Notes under the pieces: generated by a model
The model's input: the letters and a program-made list of their open reading frames with translations, nothing else
Databases searched by the model: none
What the model was told of the DNA's origin: nothing
Assembly (NCBI RefSeq): GCF_000695625.1
Contig: NZ_JMQI01000074.1
Location: forward strand, 1 to 64,000
DNA length: 64,000 nt
Origin: Amycolatopsis rifamycinica
Lineage (GTDB): Bacteria; Actinomycetota; Actinomycetes; Mycobacteriales; Pseudonocardiaceae
Direction of reading: 5' to 3'
Shown here: positions 49,025 to 57,251 of the stretch, one piece after another
How positions within the stretch are numbered: position 1 is the first letter of the stretch
How the letters are laid out: each line of letters begins with the position of its first letter
Position numbers and translations under genes: made by a program

Positions 49025-49241
49025 CGTGCGGTTTCCGGGTTCCTGCGCGCCATTCCAGCAGTATGCAACGGCGGTGCCCGGCCCTGCCACCTGGTTGCTC
49101 CACCCGCCCCGCCCATGATCACACCGGGTCACCGGGCGGACCGCCGTCGTGATGGACAGGACCGGACAGGATCCGGGCGGATCCGCCAGAGGTATCGCGG
49201 TTCCGTGGTGCAATGGCGCCGTCGCCGGAAGGGGTACGCGC

Positions 49242-51278
49242 ATGAGGAACGGCTTCCCGCAACGGATCGGTCACCTGCTCCTGGCCCTGGCGACGGCGGC
49301 GGGCGCGCTCGCCGGCGCCGCTCCGGCCGCGGCGAGCCCGGCGCCGCCCGCGCTCGAATTCGCCGACGCCGAGAGCCAAGCCCTGTTCGGGACCGCGTAC
49401 ACCGCCGCACTGCGGAACCTGTTGCGCACCAACACGATGGCCTACGACGCGCGGTACGACCGCAGCGGCCTGCTCGACCCGGCGACCGGCATCGTCCGCG
49501 CGGGCGGCGGCTACGCCCAGCCGTGGACGCGCGACGCGTCGATCAACAGCTGGAACGCCACCAGCCTGCTCGACCCCGCGCTGGCGAGGAACACGCTGTG
49601 GGCCGTGGTCGACAAGGACGCGGGCGGCGGCCTGCGCGTGCAGCAGGACGACCAGCAGTGGGACCAGGTGGTGTGGGTCACCGCCGCCTGGCACCACTTC
49701 CTCGTCACCGGCGACCGGGCGTTCCTGCAGGACGCCTACCGCACCGCGGCGGCCACGCTGACGATCCGCGAACACGCCACCACGGCCGGCTACAACCCGG
49801 CCTACGGCCTGTTCACCGGCGCTTCCTTCTTCAACGACGGCATCGCCGGCTACCCCGCCCCGCCCGCCGACGCGACCGAGTCGGTCAGCACCGGCAGCAT
49901 GCCGTGGCCGGGGGTCGCGAGCGGGATGTACCTGAGCACGAACGAGCTGTACTACGCCGCGTACGTCAACGCCGCGAACATGGCCGGGCAGCTGGGCCGT
50001 CCGGCGCAGGAGAGCACCGGGTACCGGAACAAGGCCACCGCGCTGCGGACGGCGATCAACCGGAACTTCTGGAACCCCGCCACCGGCCTGTACGACTACC
50101 AGCTCCTCGCCGACGGCTCCCGCGGTGCCTTCCAGGAAGGCACCGGGCTGGCGTTCGCCCTGATCTTCGGCATCGCGAACCCGGCGCAGGCCCGGTCGAT
50201 CATCGGCCGCGCCCGGGAGCTGCCCTGGGGCATGCCCGACACCTTCCCGCACTGGGCGCGCTACAGCGACGCGCAGCCGGGGCGGCACAACGCCATCGTC
50301 TGGCCGCTCGTGCAGGGCCTGTGGGCGAAGGCACTGGCCGGGCAGGGCGAAACGAACGCGTTCGCGGCGGAAACCGCGCGGCTGGCCAAGCTGGCCGGGA
50401 GCAACAGCGGGTTCTGGGAGATCCACAACGGGACGACGGGGGTCGTCGACGGCGGCTGGCAGCGGCTGGGCGACACCGTGAAGTTCCACTGGGGTTCCGA
50501 ACCCGACCAGACCTGGTCGGCCACGGCGTTCCTCGACATGGTCCACACCGGCCTGTTCGGGCTGACGTTCACCGACCGCGGGCTGTCCGTCGCGCCGCAC
50601 CTGCCGGCGGGCTGGGGCGACGTCACCCTCCGGAACGTGCGCTACCGCGGCGCCAACCTCACCATCGCCCTGCACGGCGCGGGCAGCACGATCCGGTCGT
50701 TCCTGGTCGACGGCCGGCCCGCGGCGCCCGCCGTCCCCGCCACCCTCACCGGCGACCACACGATCGACGTCACGCTCACCGGCGCGCCCGCGGGCGACCG
50801 GGACGGTGACGGCGTGACCGACGACCGGGACCGCTGCGCCGACACCGCGGGCGCGGGCGCACTGAGCGGCTGCCCCGACCCCGCGCACCTCGAAGCCGAG
50901 GACGCCCGCAACACCGGCGGTGTCAAGGCGAACGTGAACCACACGGGCTACTCGGGCCGCGCGTTCCTCGACGGCCTGTGGGCGCAGGGCGCGTCGACGT
51001 CGTTCACCGTGCACCGCGCCACGACGGCGGCGGAGCGCGCCGCGATCACCGTGCGGTACGCCAACGCCAACGACGACACGCGGACGATGACCCTGTCGGT
51101 GGACGGGCAGCCGGTGCGGCAGGTCGGTTTCCCGAAGGTGTCCGGCAGCTGGGACGCCTGGGGCACCACGACCTTCGCCGACGTCCCGCTCACCGGCCGG
51201 GACCCGGTGGTGACCCTCTCCTACGGCACGGGCGACACCGGCGCGATCAACCTGGACTGGCTCGAGTACCGCCCCTAG
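49242..51278 (+). CDS. Secreted six-hairpin glycosidase with calcium repeat and carbohydrate-binding module
   Basis: Exported 678-residue protein with a signal peptide of about 31 residues (ending AAAS). Residues 35-480 form an (alpha/alpha)6 glycosidase related to GH63/amylo-glucosidase-like enzymes: GGGYAQPWTRDASINSWNAT, WDQVVWVTAAWHHFLVTGD, NELYYAAYVNAANMAGQLG, RHNAIVWPLVQGLWAKAL. A thrombospondin type-3-like calcium motif (DRDGDGVTDDRDRC) links to a CBM6/35-type beta-sandwich (AHLEAEDARNTGG to DWLEYRP). The sugar is unknown. GGAAGGGG precedes the ATG. The stop codon shares CTAG with that of the convergent FkbM gene. Confidence 0.87.
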   Translation: MRNGFPQRIGHLLLALATAAGALAGAAPAAASPAPPALEFADAESQALFGTAYTAALRNLLRTNTMAYDARYDRSGLLDPATGIVRAGGGYAQPWTRDASINSWNATSLLDPALARNTLWAVVDKDAGGGLRVQQDDQQWDQVVWVTAAWHHFLVTGDRAFLQDAYRTAAATLTIREHATTAGYNPAYGLFTGASFFNDGIAGYPAPPADATESVSTGSMPWPGVASGMYLSTNELYYAAYVNAANMAGQLGRPAQESTGYRNKATALRTAINRNFWNPATGLYDYQLLADGSRGAFQEGTGLAFALIFGIANPAQARSIIGRARELPWGMPDTFPHWARYSDAQPGRHNAIVWPLVQGLWAKALAGQGETNAFAAETARLAKLAGSNSGFWEIHNGTTGVVDGGWQRLGDTVKFHWGSEPDQTWSATAFLDMVHTGLFGLTFTDRGLSVAPHLPAGWGDVTLRNVRYRGANLTIALHGAGSTIRSFLVDGRPAAPAVPATLTGDHTIDVTLTGAPAGDRDGDGVTDDRDRCADTAGAGALSGCPDPAHLEAEDARNTGGVKANVNHTGYSGRAFLDGLWAQGASTSFTVHRATTAAERAAITVRYANANDDTRTMTLSVDGQPVRQVGFPKVSGSWDAWGTTTFADVPLTGRDPVVTLSYGTGDTGAINLDWLEYRP

Positions 51279-52066
51279 CGAACCGCGAAGACCATCCCGA
51301 TGTCGGCGGCTTCCTGGACGGGGTCCTGCGCGGCCTCGACCGCGAAACCGCGTGCGGCGAAGACGTCGCGGACGGTGTCGCGGTGCCGCCGCCACCCTTC
51401 GACCTCGACGACGGCCTGCCGGACCAGCGGCCAGTGCCGGTCTTCCAGCCCGCGCAGGACGTCGAGTTCGGCCCCTTCGACGTCGACCTTGAGCAGGTCG
51501 ACGCGCTCGATGCGCTGCTCGTCGAGCACCGCCGACAGCGGCCGGACGCGGACGCGGTGGGTTTCGAGTTCCCGCATCACCCGCAGCTTGCGCCCGACGA
51601 TCCCGCGCAGGATCGGCGCGGGCACCCGGCGCAGCCCGGCGCCCAGCCCGCCCCGGCGGATCATTTCGACGACGCTGGCGGTGACCCGGCGCCGCTCGGC
51701 CTCGACGTTCCCGGCGTCCCGCCACGACGACGAGAAGATGGTCGCCGCCGGGAAGTAGCTGAAGTCGAGCTCGTCCTCCGCGGCCGCCAGCCCGTAGGGC
51801 AACGCGGTCAGCCGGCCGCCGAAGAAGTCGCGGCCGTTGCGGTCCAGCGTCGCGTGGAGCGGCGGGAGCGGCTCGAACGCGTAGATCCGCACGTCGCCGT
51901 CGAGCCGCTCGTACACGGCCGCGGAGAAGACGCCGATGTTGGCGCCGACGTCGAGGACGGTCGCGCCGGGCGCGAGCTCCACGCCGTGGGCGAAGTAGGC
52001 GCCGACCTCCTCGCGCAGGAAGGACACCTCCCACGGGTTGATGCTGTGCAGGTCGATCGTGTCCAT
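51275..52066 (-). CDS. FkbM-family SAM-dependent methyltransferase
   Basis: A 263-residue methyltransferase. Motif I is VLDVGANIGVFSAAV, followed by IYAFEPLPP with the SAM-ribose acid, and the FkbM signature VDLLKVDVEGAELDVLRGLE. FkbM relatives O-methylate sugars, polyketides or lipids. There is no signal peptide or membrane segment. Start choice is between ATG and a GTG two codons upstream. It is convergent with the glycosidase and next to oxidase-assembly genes, so the context gives no clear substrate. Confidence 0.9.
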   Translation of the reverse strand: MDTIDLHSINPWEVSFLREEVGAYFAHGVELAPGATVLDVGANIGVFSAAVYERLDGDVRIYAFEPLPPLHATLDRNGRDFFGGRLTALPYGLAAAEDELDFSYFPAATIFSSSWRDAGNVEAERRRVTASVVEMIRRGGLGAGLRRVPAPILRGIVGRKLRVMRELETHRVRVRPLSAVLDEQRIERVDLLKVDVEGAELDVLRGLEDRHWPLVRQAVVEVEGWRRHRDTVRDVFAARGFAVEAAQDPVQEAADIGMVFAVR

Positions 52067-52085
52067 GGTCACGCGCAGAGGCTTA

Positions 52086-52844
52086 TCAGGATCCCGCCCC
52101 GCCGGGCACCCCCGTTCGGCGGCTGCTCCGCCGGCGCGCGCGGACCTCGGCGCGGCCCCGGGCGGCGTACCACTGCAGCGCGACGACGAGCGCGAGGCCG
52201 AGTTCGACGACGTCCCCGCCGTAGTACATGAGCTGGGCACCGGCCTGCCGGTCGGCGACGGCGAGCACCACGCCCGGCGGCGGGGTGACGTACAGGGTCT
52301 TGGCCAGCACGGCGTGCGCGGCGGCGGCGCCGATCAGCGCGCCCGCGCGGACGCCGAACCCGGCCCGGTGGCGCAGCGGGTCGAGCCGGCACACGGCCGT
52401 GGTGAACAGCAGCCCGGTGAGCAGGACGTGGACGTGCAGCCAGGGTTCGTCGCCGATCGCGGCGAACAGGCCGGTCCGGTAGAGCAGCCACAGGCTCCCC
52501 GCCTCCAGGACGGCCGCGACCGGCGGGAAGACCAGCAGCCCGGCGGGCCGCGAACCCAGCACGCGCTTGAGCGGGCGGCGAGCCGCGGCGGGGACCGCGC
52601 GCAGCAGGAGCGTCACCGGGCGGCCGAGCACGAGCAGGAGGGGCGCCACCATGCCGAGCAGGACGTGCTGGAGCATGTGCCCGGTGAAGGTCGGCGAGCC
52701 CGGCGCCAGCGCCGCGAGGACGCCGGCCCCGAACACGACGTCCCGCACGGGCGGCCACCGGTCGCCACGGCGCCGCAGCCGCCACGCGCCGGCTTCGTAG
52801 GCCGCGAACGCGAGCAGGGCCAGTCCCGGGTGGAGGAGGCTCAC
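52086..52844 (-). CDS. CtaG-type cytochrome c oxidase assembly membrane protein
   Basis: A 252-residue integral membrane protein of the caa3-CtaG family, implicated in copper insertion into cytochrome oxidase. About seven hydrophobic segments are present. Conserved histidines lie in FTGHMLQHVLLGMVAPLLLVLG and PWLHVHVLLTGLLF. The DPLRHRAG loop and MYYGGDVVELGLALVVALQW are also characteristic. It starts by GTGA overlap with the DUF2243 gene, a pairing seen elsewhere in actinobacteria. Confidence 0.9.
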   Translation of the reverse strand: MSLLHPGLALLAFAAYEAGAWRLRRRGDRWPPVRDVVFGAGVLAALAPGSPTFTGHMLQHVLLGMVAPLLLVLGRPVTLLLRAVPAAARRPLKRVLGSRPAGLLVFPPVAAVLEAGSLWLLYRTGLFAAIGDEPWLHVHVLLTGLLFTTAVCRLDPLRHRAGFGVRAGALIGAAAAHAVLAKTLYVTPPPGVVLAVADRQAGAQLMYYGGDVVELGLALVVALQWYAARGRAEVRARRRSSRRTGVPGGAGS

Positions 52845-53278
52845 GCGGTCGCCCGCGCGCGACGCAGCAGCACCACACCGGCCACGACCAGGAGCACCGC
52901 GACGACGTTCCACGTCCAGTCGTAGGGGGTGAGGTCCACGGCGTAGCGGATCTGGTGCAGGCCGAGCAGCTTGTGCTGGATCGTGCCGTCGTAGAGCTGG
53001 AAGGCCCCGGCGCCGGTGAGGACGCCACCGGCGAGGGCGCGGCCGTCGAGCCGGTCCCCGCGGCGCAGGTCGGCGACGAGGACCAGGCCGAACACGATGG
53101 CGAAGAAGCCGAAGGCGTGGAAGAGGCCGTCGGAGACGAGCCCGGCATCGGAGGTCGACCGGTCGTAGAAGTGGTGCCAGTGCAGCAGCTGGTGGAACAC
53201 GGTCTCGTCGACGAACGCGGCCACGCCGATCCCGGCGAGCACCCCGGCCCACGCCGATCGTGCGGTCAGTCTGGGCAC
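52841..53278 (-). CDS. DUF2243 membrane protein
   Basis: A 145-residue protein with four hydrophobic segments and the DUF2243 hallmark GVAAFVDETVFHQLLHWHHFYD, rich in histidines that could bind copper or haem. FHAFGFFAIVFGLVLVADL and QLYDGTIQHKLLGLHQIRY are further conserved parts. The GTG with GGAGGT upstream is chosen over a GTG 15 codons earlier that lacks a ribosome-binding site. Translational coupling to ctaG suggests a joint role in oxidase or metal handling. The exact function is unknown. Confidence 0.86.
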   Translation of the reverse strand: MPRLTARSAWAGVLAGIGVAAFVDETVFHQLLHWHHFYDRSTSDAGLVSDGLFHAFGFFAIVFGLVLVADLRRGDRLDGRALAGGVLTGAGAFQLYDGTIQHKLLGLHQIRYAVDLTPYDWTWNVVAVLLVVAGVVLLRRARATA

Positions 53279-53401
53279 GCACACCACCTCCGGTGCTCGG
53301 TTACCCGCCTGGGTGTGGGACACGCGCGTCCGTTCGGCGGCACCGGCGGCGAAGGGAGATCGCCACGCCGCCCTTGCCGACTACGGCCAGCTCCGGCCGG
53401 G

Positions 53402-53782
53402 TCGAGCCGGGCCGGGCCGGGCCGGGCCGGGCCGGGCCAAGCCGAGCCGGACCAAGCCGCGCCGGGCCAGGCCAAGCCGGGCCGAGTCGCGCCAGGCCAG
53501 GCCAGGCCAAGCCAGGCCAAGCCAAGCCGGACCAAGCCGCGCCGGGCCAGGCCAAGCCGGGCCGAGTCGCGCCAGGCCAGGCCAGGCCAAGCCGAGCCGA
53601 GCCGGGCCGAGCCGGGCCAAGCCGGGCCGGGCCAAGCCGAGCGGGGCCAAGCCGAGCCGGGCCAAGCCGAGCCGGGCCAGGCCGAGCCGGACCAAGCCGG
53701 GCCGAGCCGAGCCGGGCCAAGCCGAGCCGGGCCAAGCCGAGCGGGGCCGGGTCAGGCCGAGCCGGGCCAAGCCGGGCCGGGC
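53402..53782. repeat. Pentanucleotide satellite (NNGCC-type), about 76 units
   Basis: An almost unbroken 5-bp repeat reads GGGCC, GAGCC, AAGCC, AGGCC and variants. A 60-bp block at 53451-53510 is copied exactly at 53531-53590, an 80-bp (16-unit) higher-order step. The array fills most of the 577-nt gap between the DUF2243 and DUF5709 genes. All six frames stay mostly open because of the repeat. They yield five-residue repeats such as ARLGP, which I do not regard as genes. Confidence 0.95.
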
Positions 53783-53855
53783 GAGCCGGCCAGGCCGGTC
53801 GCCACTGACCTGACCCCCGCCCGAACCGGCGCCGGCACCCGGGACCGCCCGGACG

Positions 53856-54335
53856 TCAGCGACCCCCGCGCTCCCCTTCCACGTGCAACGCGCCCTGCTC
53901 CGGCCCGGCGGCCACCGCCGAGCCCGCCTCCGCGCCCACCTGGTCGGGTTCCGTGTCGGCCGGTGGTCCGTCGCCCTCCACCGCCTGGAGCTGGATCGGG
54001 TAATCCGGGGTTGCTCCGGTGTCCGGGTCGGCGTCCGCTTCCTGGTCCGTCCGGGCGGTGGGGGCCGCCGGTGGGACCTCCGTGGCCGGGTCCGGGAGTT
54101 CCTCGCCGATCCGGTCGCCCAGGCCCCTCGGGTGCGCCTGCTCCCACGGGGTCATGCCGTACTTCGTCACGCCCGACCAGTGCTCCGGGGGATCCATGCC
54201 CTCCTCGAGCGGGTCGGCGCGGATCCGGTCTTCGTCGAGGTCCTCGGCGCTGTTCAGCGCCGCCGGGTCGGTCTCGACGGCGTCCGGTTCGCCGGTGTCC
54301 TGCGGCGGGTCATAGCTCTGCTCCGGTTCGGTCAT
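53856..54335 (-). CDS. DUF5709-like acidic hydrophilic protein
   Basis: A 159-residue, strongly acidic and probably disordered protein. The central DPLEEGMDPPEHWSGVTKYGMTPWEQAHPRGLGDRIGEELPD fits DUF5709, a family found only in actinobacteria and without known function. Ends are rich in Asp, Glu, Pro and Ala. Its start overlaps the end of the DMT transporter gene by 26 bp, so the two are probably co-transcribed. Confidence 0.8.
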   Translation of the reverse strand: MTEPEQSYDPPQDTGEPDAVETDPAALNSAEDLDEDRIRADPLEEGMDPPEHWSGVTKYGMTPWEQAHPRGLGDRIGEELPDPATEVPPAAPTARTDQEADADPDTGATPDYPIQLQAVEGDGPPADTEPDQVGAEAGSAVAAGPEQGALHVEGERGGR

Positions 54336-55233
54336 GTTCCCCGGGCTTCCCCCTGACGCGACGGCGAAACACCGGCCGCCGGCAGCCTTCGCCGGTGCGG
54401 GCCAGCAGGATCACCCCCACCACGGCCACCGCCGCGGCCGGGACCCACACGAACGCGTGACCCGGTTCGAGGCGTTCCCCCGTCAGGAACCGGGCGGCGG
54501 GCACGGCCGCGAGCGGGTCGAGCAGCACCAGCGCCGGCATCGACCACGACAGCGCGCCCCGCGCGTACGCCTGCTGGCTGCCCAGCTGCGCGACCACCGC
54601 GACCACCAACGCCGCCCACAGCGCGCTGCCGCCCAGGGTGTGCGGCAGCCCGCCCTCGCCGAACGTCTTCACCGCCGCGGAGATCAGCACCGCCGCGATG
54701 CCCGCGGCGACGCCGGCCGCCGCGCCGCACGCCAGCGCGCCGCCCGGCCCGCGCCGGATCCGGCTGCACACCGCGACGAAACCCACCGCGACGAGCACCG
54801 CGGCGACGACGGCGTACCAGGGTGGCAGCTGGTCACCGGTGCCGGTGGCGGGACGGGCCGCCACCAGGAACACGGCCAGGCCGCCGCAGGTCAGCACGGC
54901 GCCGATCCCGTCGAGGCGGGACGGCAGGCACCGGTCGCGCACCGACCGGATCGCCAGCGCGACCACCAGGCCGCCGGCGAGCACCGGCTGCACGATCGCG
55001 ACCGGCGCCAGGGCCAGCGCCACCACCTGCAGCAGCGTCCCCAGGACCGTCGCGCCCTGTCCGAGCATCCACTTCGGACGCGTCACAAGCACGCGCAGTT
55101 CGACTCCCCGCTCGTGCGCGCTGCTCGCGGCGGCCTCGTGCTGCAGCACCGAGCCGACGGCGAACAGGACGGCCGCGGCCGCGGCGACCGCCGTCCCGGG
55201 GAGGAAGGCGGCGATTCCGGCGGGGAGGGGCAC
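54310..55233 (-). CDS. DMT-superfamily (EamA-like) membrane transporter
   Basis: A 307-residue membrane protein with about nine or ten transmembrane helices in two EamA-like halves: AVAAAAAVLFAVGSVLQHEAA, TVLGTLLQVVALALAPVAIVQPVLAGGLVVALAI, WYAVVAAVLVAVGFVAVC and WSMPALVLLDPLAAVPAARFLTGERL. This family exports metabolites or imports nucleotide sugars or magnesium; the substrate here is open. The C-terminal cytosolic tail is Arg-rich. The GTG start is the most plausible of several. Confidence 0.82.
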   Translation of the reverse strand: MPLPAGIAAFLPGTAVAAAAAVLFAVGSVLQHEAAASSAHERGVELRVLVTRPKWMLGQGATVLGTLLQVVALALAPVAIVQPVLAGGLVVALAIRSVRDRCLPSRLDGIGAVLTCGGLAVFLVAARPATGTGDQLPPWYAVVAAVLVAVGFVAVCSRIRRGPGGALACGAAAGVAAGIAAVLISAAVKTFGEGGLPHTLGGSALWAALVVAVVAQLGSQQAYARGALSWSMPALVLLDPLAAVPAARFLTGERLEPGHAFVWVPAAAVAVVGVILLARTGEGCRRPVFRRRVRGKPGEHDRTGAEL

Positions 55234-55336
55234 GCGGCCCGGGTACCCCCGCCGCCGCCGGTTATCCCGCGGCGTTTGTGCGGCCGCACCAGCGGTATCC
55301 GAAGGCTTCCGGATCCCCGAACACAGAGGAGGCGTC

Positions 55337-56329
55337 ATGCCCCGACCGGTGTCCGACCAGGTGGTCGTGCTCATGGGCGCGTCGAGCGGGATCGGGCGCG
55401 CCACCGCGCTCGCCTTCGCCCGCCGAGGGGCGCGTGTCGTGTGCGCCGGACGCACCGCGCGGGCCCTCGACACACTGGTCGAAGAGATCCGCGGCGCGGG
55501 CGGGACGGCACTGGCCGTGCCCACCGACATCGCCGAGCCGGACGCCGTCCGCGCGCTGGTCCGGGCGGCCGAAGCGGAGTACGGCCGGATCGACACCTGG
55601 GTCAACCTCGCCGGCGTGTCGGTGTTCGGCCGCGTCGAAGACATCACCGACGAGGAGTTCGACCGCGTCCTGCGGGTCAACTTCCTGGGCCACGTCCACG
55701 GCGTCCGCGCGGTGCTGCCCGCGTTGCGCCGGGCGGGCGGCGGGTCGGTGATCGGCGTGGCGTCGGTCGAGGGCGTGCGGGCGGTGCCGCTGCACGCGCC
55801 CTACACCGCCAGCAAGTTCGCCCTTCGCGGCTTCTACGACTGCCTGCGCATCGAGCTCGCCCAGGAGGGCGCCCCGATCGCCGTCACCACGATCCTGCCC
55901 GGGGCCATCGACACGCCCTTCTTCGAGCACGCACGTAGCAAGCTCGGCGCGCTGCCGAAGCCCCCGCCGCCGGTGTACGCGCCCGAGACGGTCGCCGACA
56001 CGATCGTCTTCGCCTCGACGCACCCGCGTCGCGAAATCCCCGTCGGCGGCGCCGCGGCCGGCTTCTTCCTGGGACAGCGGCTGTCCCCCGGCCTGACCGA
56101 CGCGCTGCTCTCACTGCGCCGGATCGGCTCGCGCAGCTTCCGCAACACGCTGCCGGACAACGGAACCGACAACGTCGACTCTCACGTGGACGAACCGGGT
56201 CAGGTCCACGGCAGCCACCCCGGCAAGGTGGTCCGGCGCAGCGCGTTCACCCGGCTGGTCGGCACGCTGCCCCGGCCGGGCGACCTGCTCACCGCGGCGG
56301 TCTCGCGCCGCCACCGCGCCGAGGGTTGA
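55337..56329 (+). CDS. SDR-family oxidoreductase
   Basis: Short-chain dehydrogenase/reductase of 330 residues. The cofactor loop VVLMGASSGIGRATA (GxxxGxG) at about residues 11-25, NLAGV at about 95, catalytic Ser in GVASVEG and the YTASK (Y-x-x-x-K) are present. An Arg after the second strand (CAGRTARAL) favours NADP(H). The C-terminal about 80 residues extend beyond the usual 250 and carry a hydrophobic/basic tail, as in membrane-associated SDRs that reduce lipids or ketones. AGAGGAGG precedes the ATG. It is followed after 30 nt by the DUF2231 gene. Confidence 0.92.
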   Translation: MPRPVSDQVVVLMGASSGIGRATALAFARRGARVVCAGRTARALDTLVEEIRGAGGTALAVPTDIAEPDAVRALVRAAEAEYGRIDTWVNLAGVSVFGRVEDITDEEFDRVLRVNFLGHVHGVRAVLPALRRAGGGSVIGVASVEGVRAVPLHAPYTASKFALRGFYDCLRIELAQEGAPIAVTTILPGAIDTPFFEHARSKLGALPKPPPPVYAPETVADTIVFASTHPRREIPVGGAAAGFFLGQRLSPGLTDALLSLRRIGSRSFRNTLPDNGTDNVDSHVDEPGQVHGSHPGKVVRRSAFTRLVGTLPRPGDLLTAAVSRRHRAEG

Positions 56330-56359
56330 CCGGCGCGCGGCGCGGGTAGCCGCAGCGGT

Positions 56360-56974
56360 ATGGATCCGATGCGCGATGGTCACGCCCGGTCGAAGCCCGC
56401 CTGGGCGCACCGAGTCCTGCGGAAGGCCGAAGACGCCGAAGCGCTCGACGGCCCGGCCACCGGGCTCAAGCGGGCGCTGGAGGGTGTCGCCGGACGCCGC
56501 GTTACGCGGCAGCTGCGCGGCCACGGGCTGGGCCACCCGCTGCACCCGCTGGCGGTGACGGTCCCCATCGGCGCCTGGCTGTGCTCGGCGGCGTTCGACC
56601 TGCTCCCGGACGGCCGCGACACGGCCCGCCGCCTGATCGCGACCGGCCTGCTGACCGCCCCGGCGGCGATCGTGCTCGGCCTGGCCGACTACACGGGCCT
56701 GGACGTGCGCCAGCGCCGGGTCGGCCTGGTCCACGCGGCGGCCAACGCCGCGGCGACGGCCCTGTTCGGCGCGTCCTACCTGGCCCGCCGTCGCGGCGGC
56801 AGCGGGCGGCTCCTCGCGGCGCTGGGCCTGGCGGCGACCAGCGCCGGCGGCGCGCTGGGCGGGCACCTGGCCTACGCCCAGGGCGCGGGGGTGTTCCGCT
56901 GGCAGCCCCTGGACGACCTGGCGCCGGGCGAGCTCGCGGGCGAGGACCCGACCGCACCCCGCAACCCGGCCTGA
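56360..56974 (+). CDS. DUF2231 membrane protein
   Basis: A 204-residue protein with four hydrophobic segments and the DUF2231 motif HGLGHPLHPLAVTVPIGAWLCSAAFDL. LLTAPAAIVLGLADYTGLDVRQRRVGLVHAAANAA follows. Clustered histidines suggest haem or metal contacts in the membrane, but the function is unknown. It lies close behind the SDR gene and probably shares its transcript. The start is the first ATG, with no strong ribosome-binding site. Confidence 0.88.
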   Translation: MDPMRDGHARSKPAWAHRVLRKAEDAEALDGPATGLKRALEGVAGRRVTRQLRGHGLGHPLHPLAVTVPIGAWLCSAAFDLLPDGRDTARRLIATGLLTAPAAIVLGLADYTGLDVRQRRVGLVHAAANAAATALFGASYLARRRGGSGRLLAALGLAATSAGGALGGHLAYAQGAGVFRWQPLDDLAPGELAGEDPTAPRNPA

Positions 56975-57003
56975 CCGGGCGGCCGGGACCTTCACCGCAT
57001 CTC

Positions 57004-57044
57004 GAATGACTCGTCCAGGACCGTCTTGAACGACTCGTCCAGGA
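57004..57044. repeat. Two-copy direct repeat GAAYGACTCGTCCAGGA
   Basis: GAATGACTCGTCCAGGA (57004-57020) and GAACGACTCGTCCAGGA (57028-57044) are 24 bp apart in the 118-nt gap after the DUF2231 gene. They resemble a short dispersed repeat type I recall from Amycolatopsis genomes. Their function is unknown. Confidence 0.6.
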
Positions 57045-57092
57045 ACGCCGGACCGCAGGCTTGATCACCGGCCGCCGGGGTAACCGGCTCCG

Positions 57093-57251
57093 ATGAGCGA
57101 ATCCGAGAACCGCCCCCTCACCCCCGACGCGCCCGCCCCGCCCGGCACCCCGGAGCTCGACCTCGACGTCGAGATCCCCGAAGCCGACCGGAAGCAGCCC
57201 GGCTCTCAGGACGTCGACGAAGACGCCGGCGAGATCGAGCCGCCCGGCTGA
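57093..57251 (+). CDS. Small acidic proline-rich protein
   Basis: A 52-codon frame: SESENRPLTPDAPAPPGTPE, then LDLDVEIPEADRKQPGSQD and an acidic end EDAGEIEPPG. Third codon positions are nearly all G/C. It is soluble and probably disordered. No family is recognised. Its 3' end overlaps the convergent helicase gene's last 46 bp, so one of the two stops may be less certain. Confidence 0.55.
   Translation: MSESENRPLTPDAPAPPGTPELDLDVEIPEADRKQPGSQDVDEDAGEIEPPG

Noticed and set aside
53301-53813. Several open frames encoding ARLGP/GRAGPS-type repeat proteins
   Set aside because: A 5-bp satellite keeps all frames open. No start with ribosome-binding site, no coding bias beyond the repeat, and equivalent peptides in every frame.
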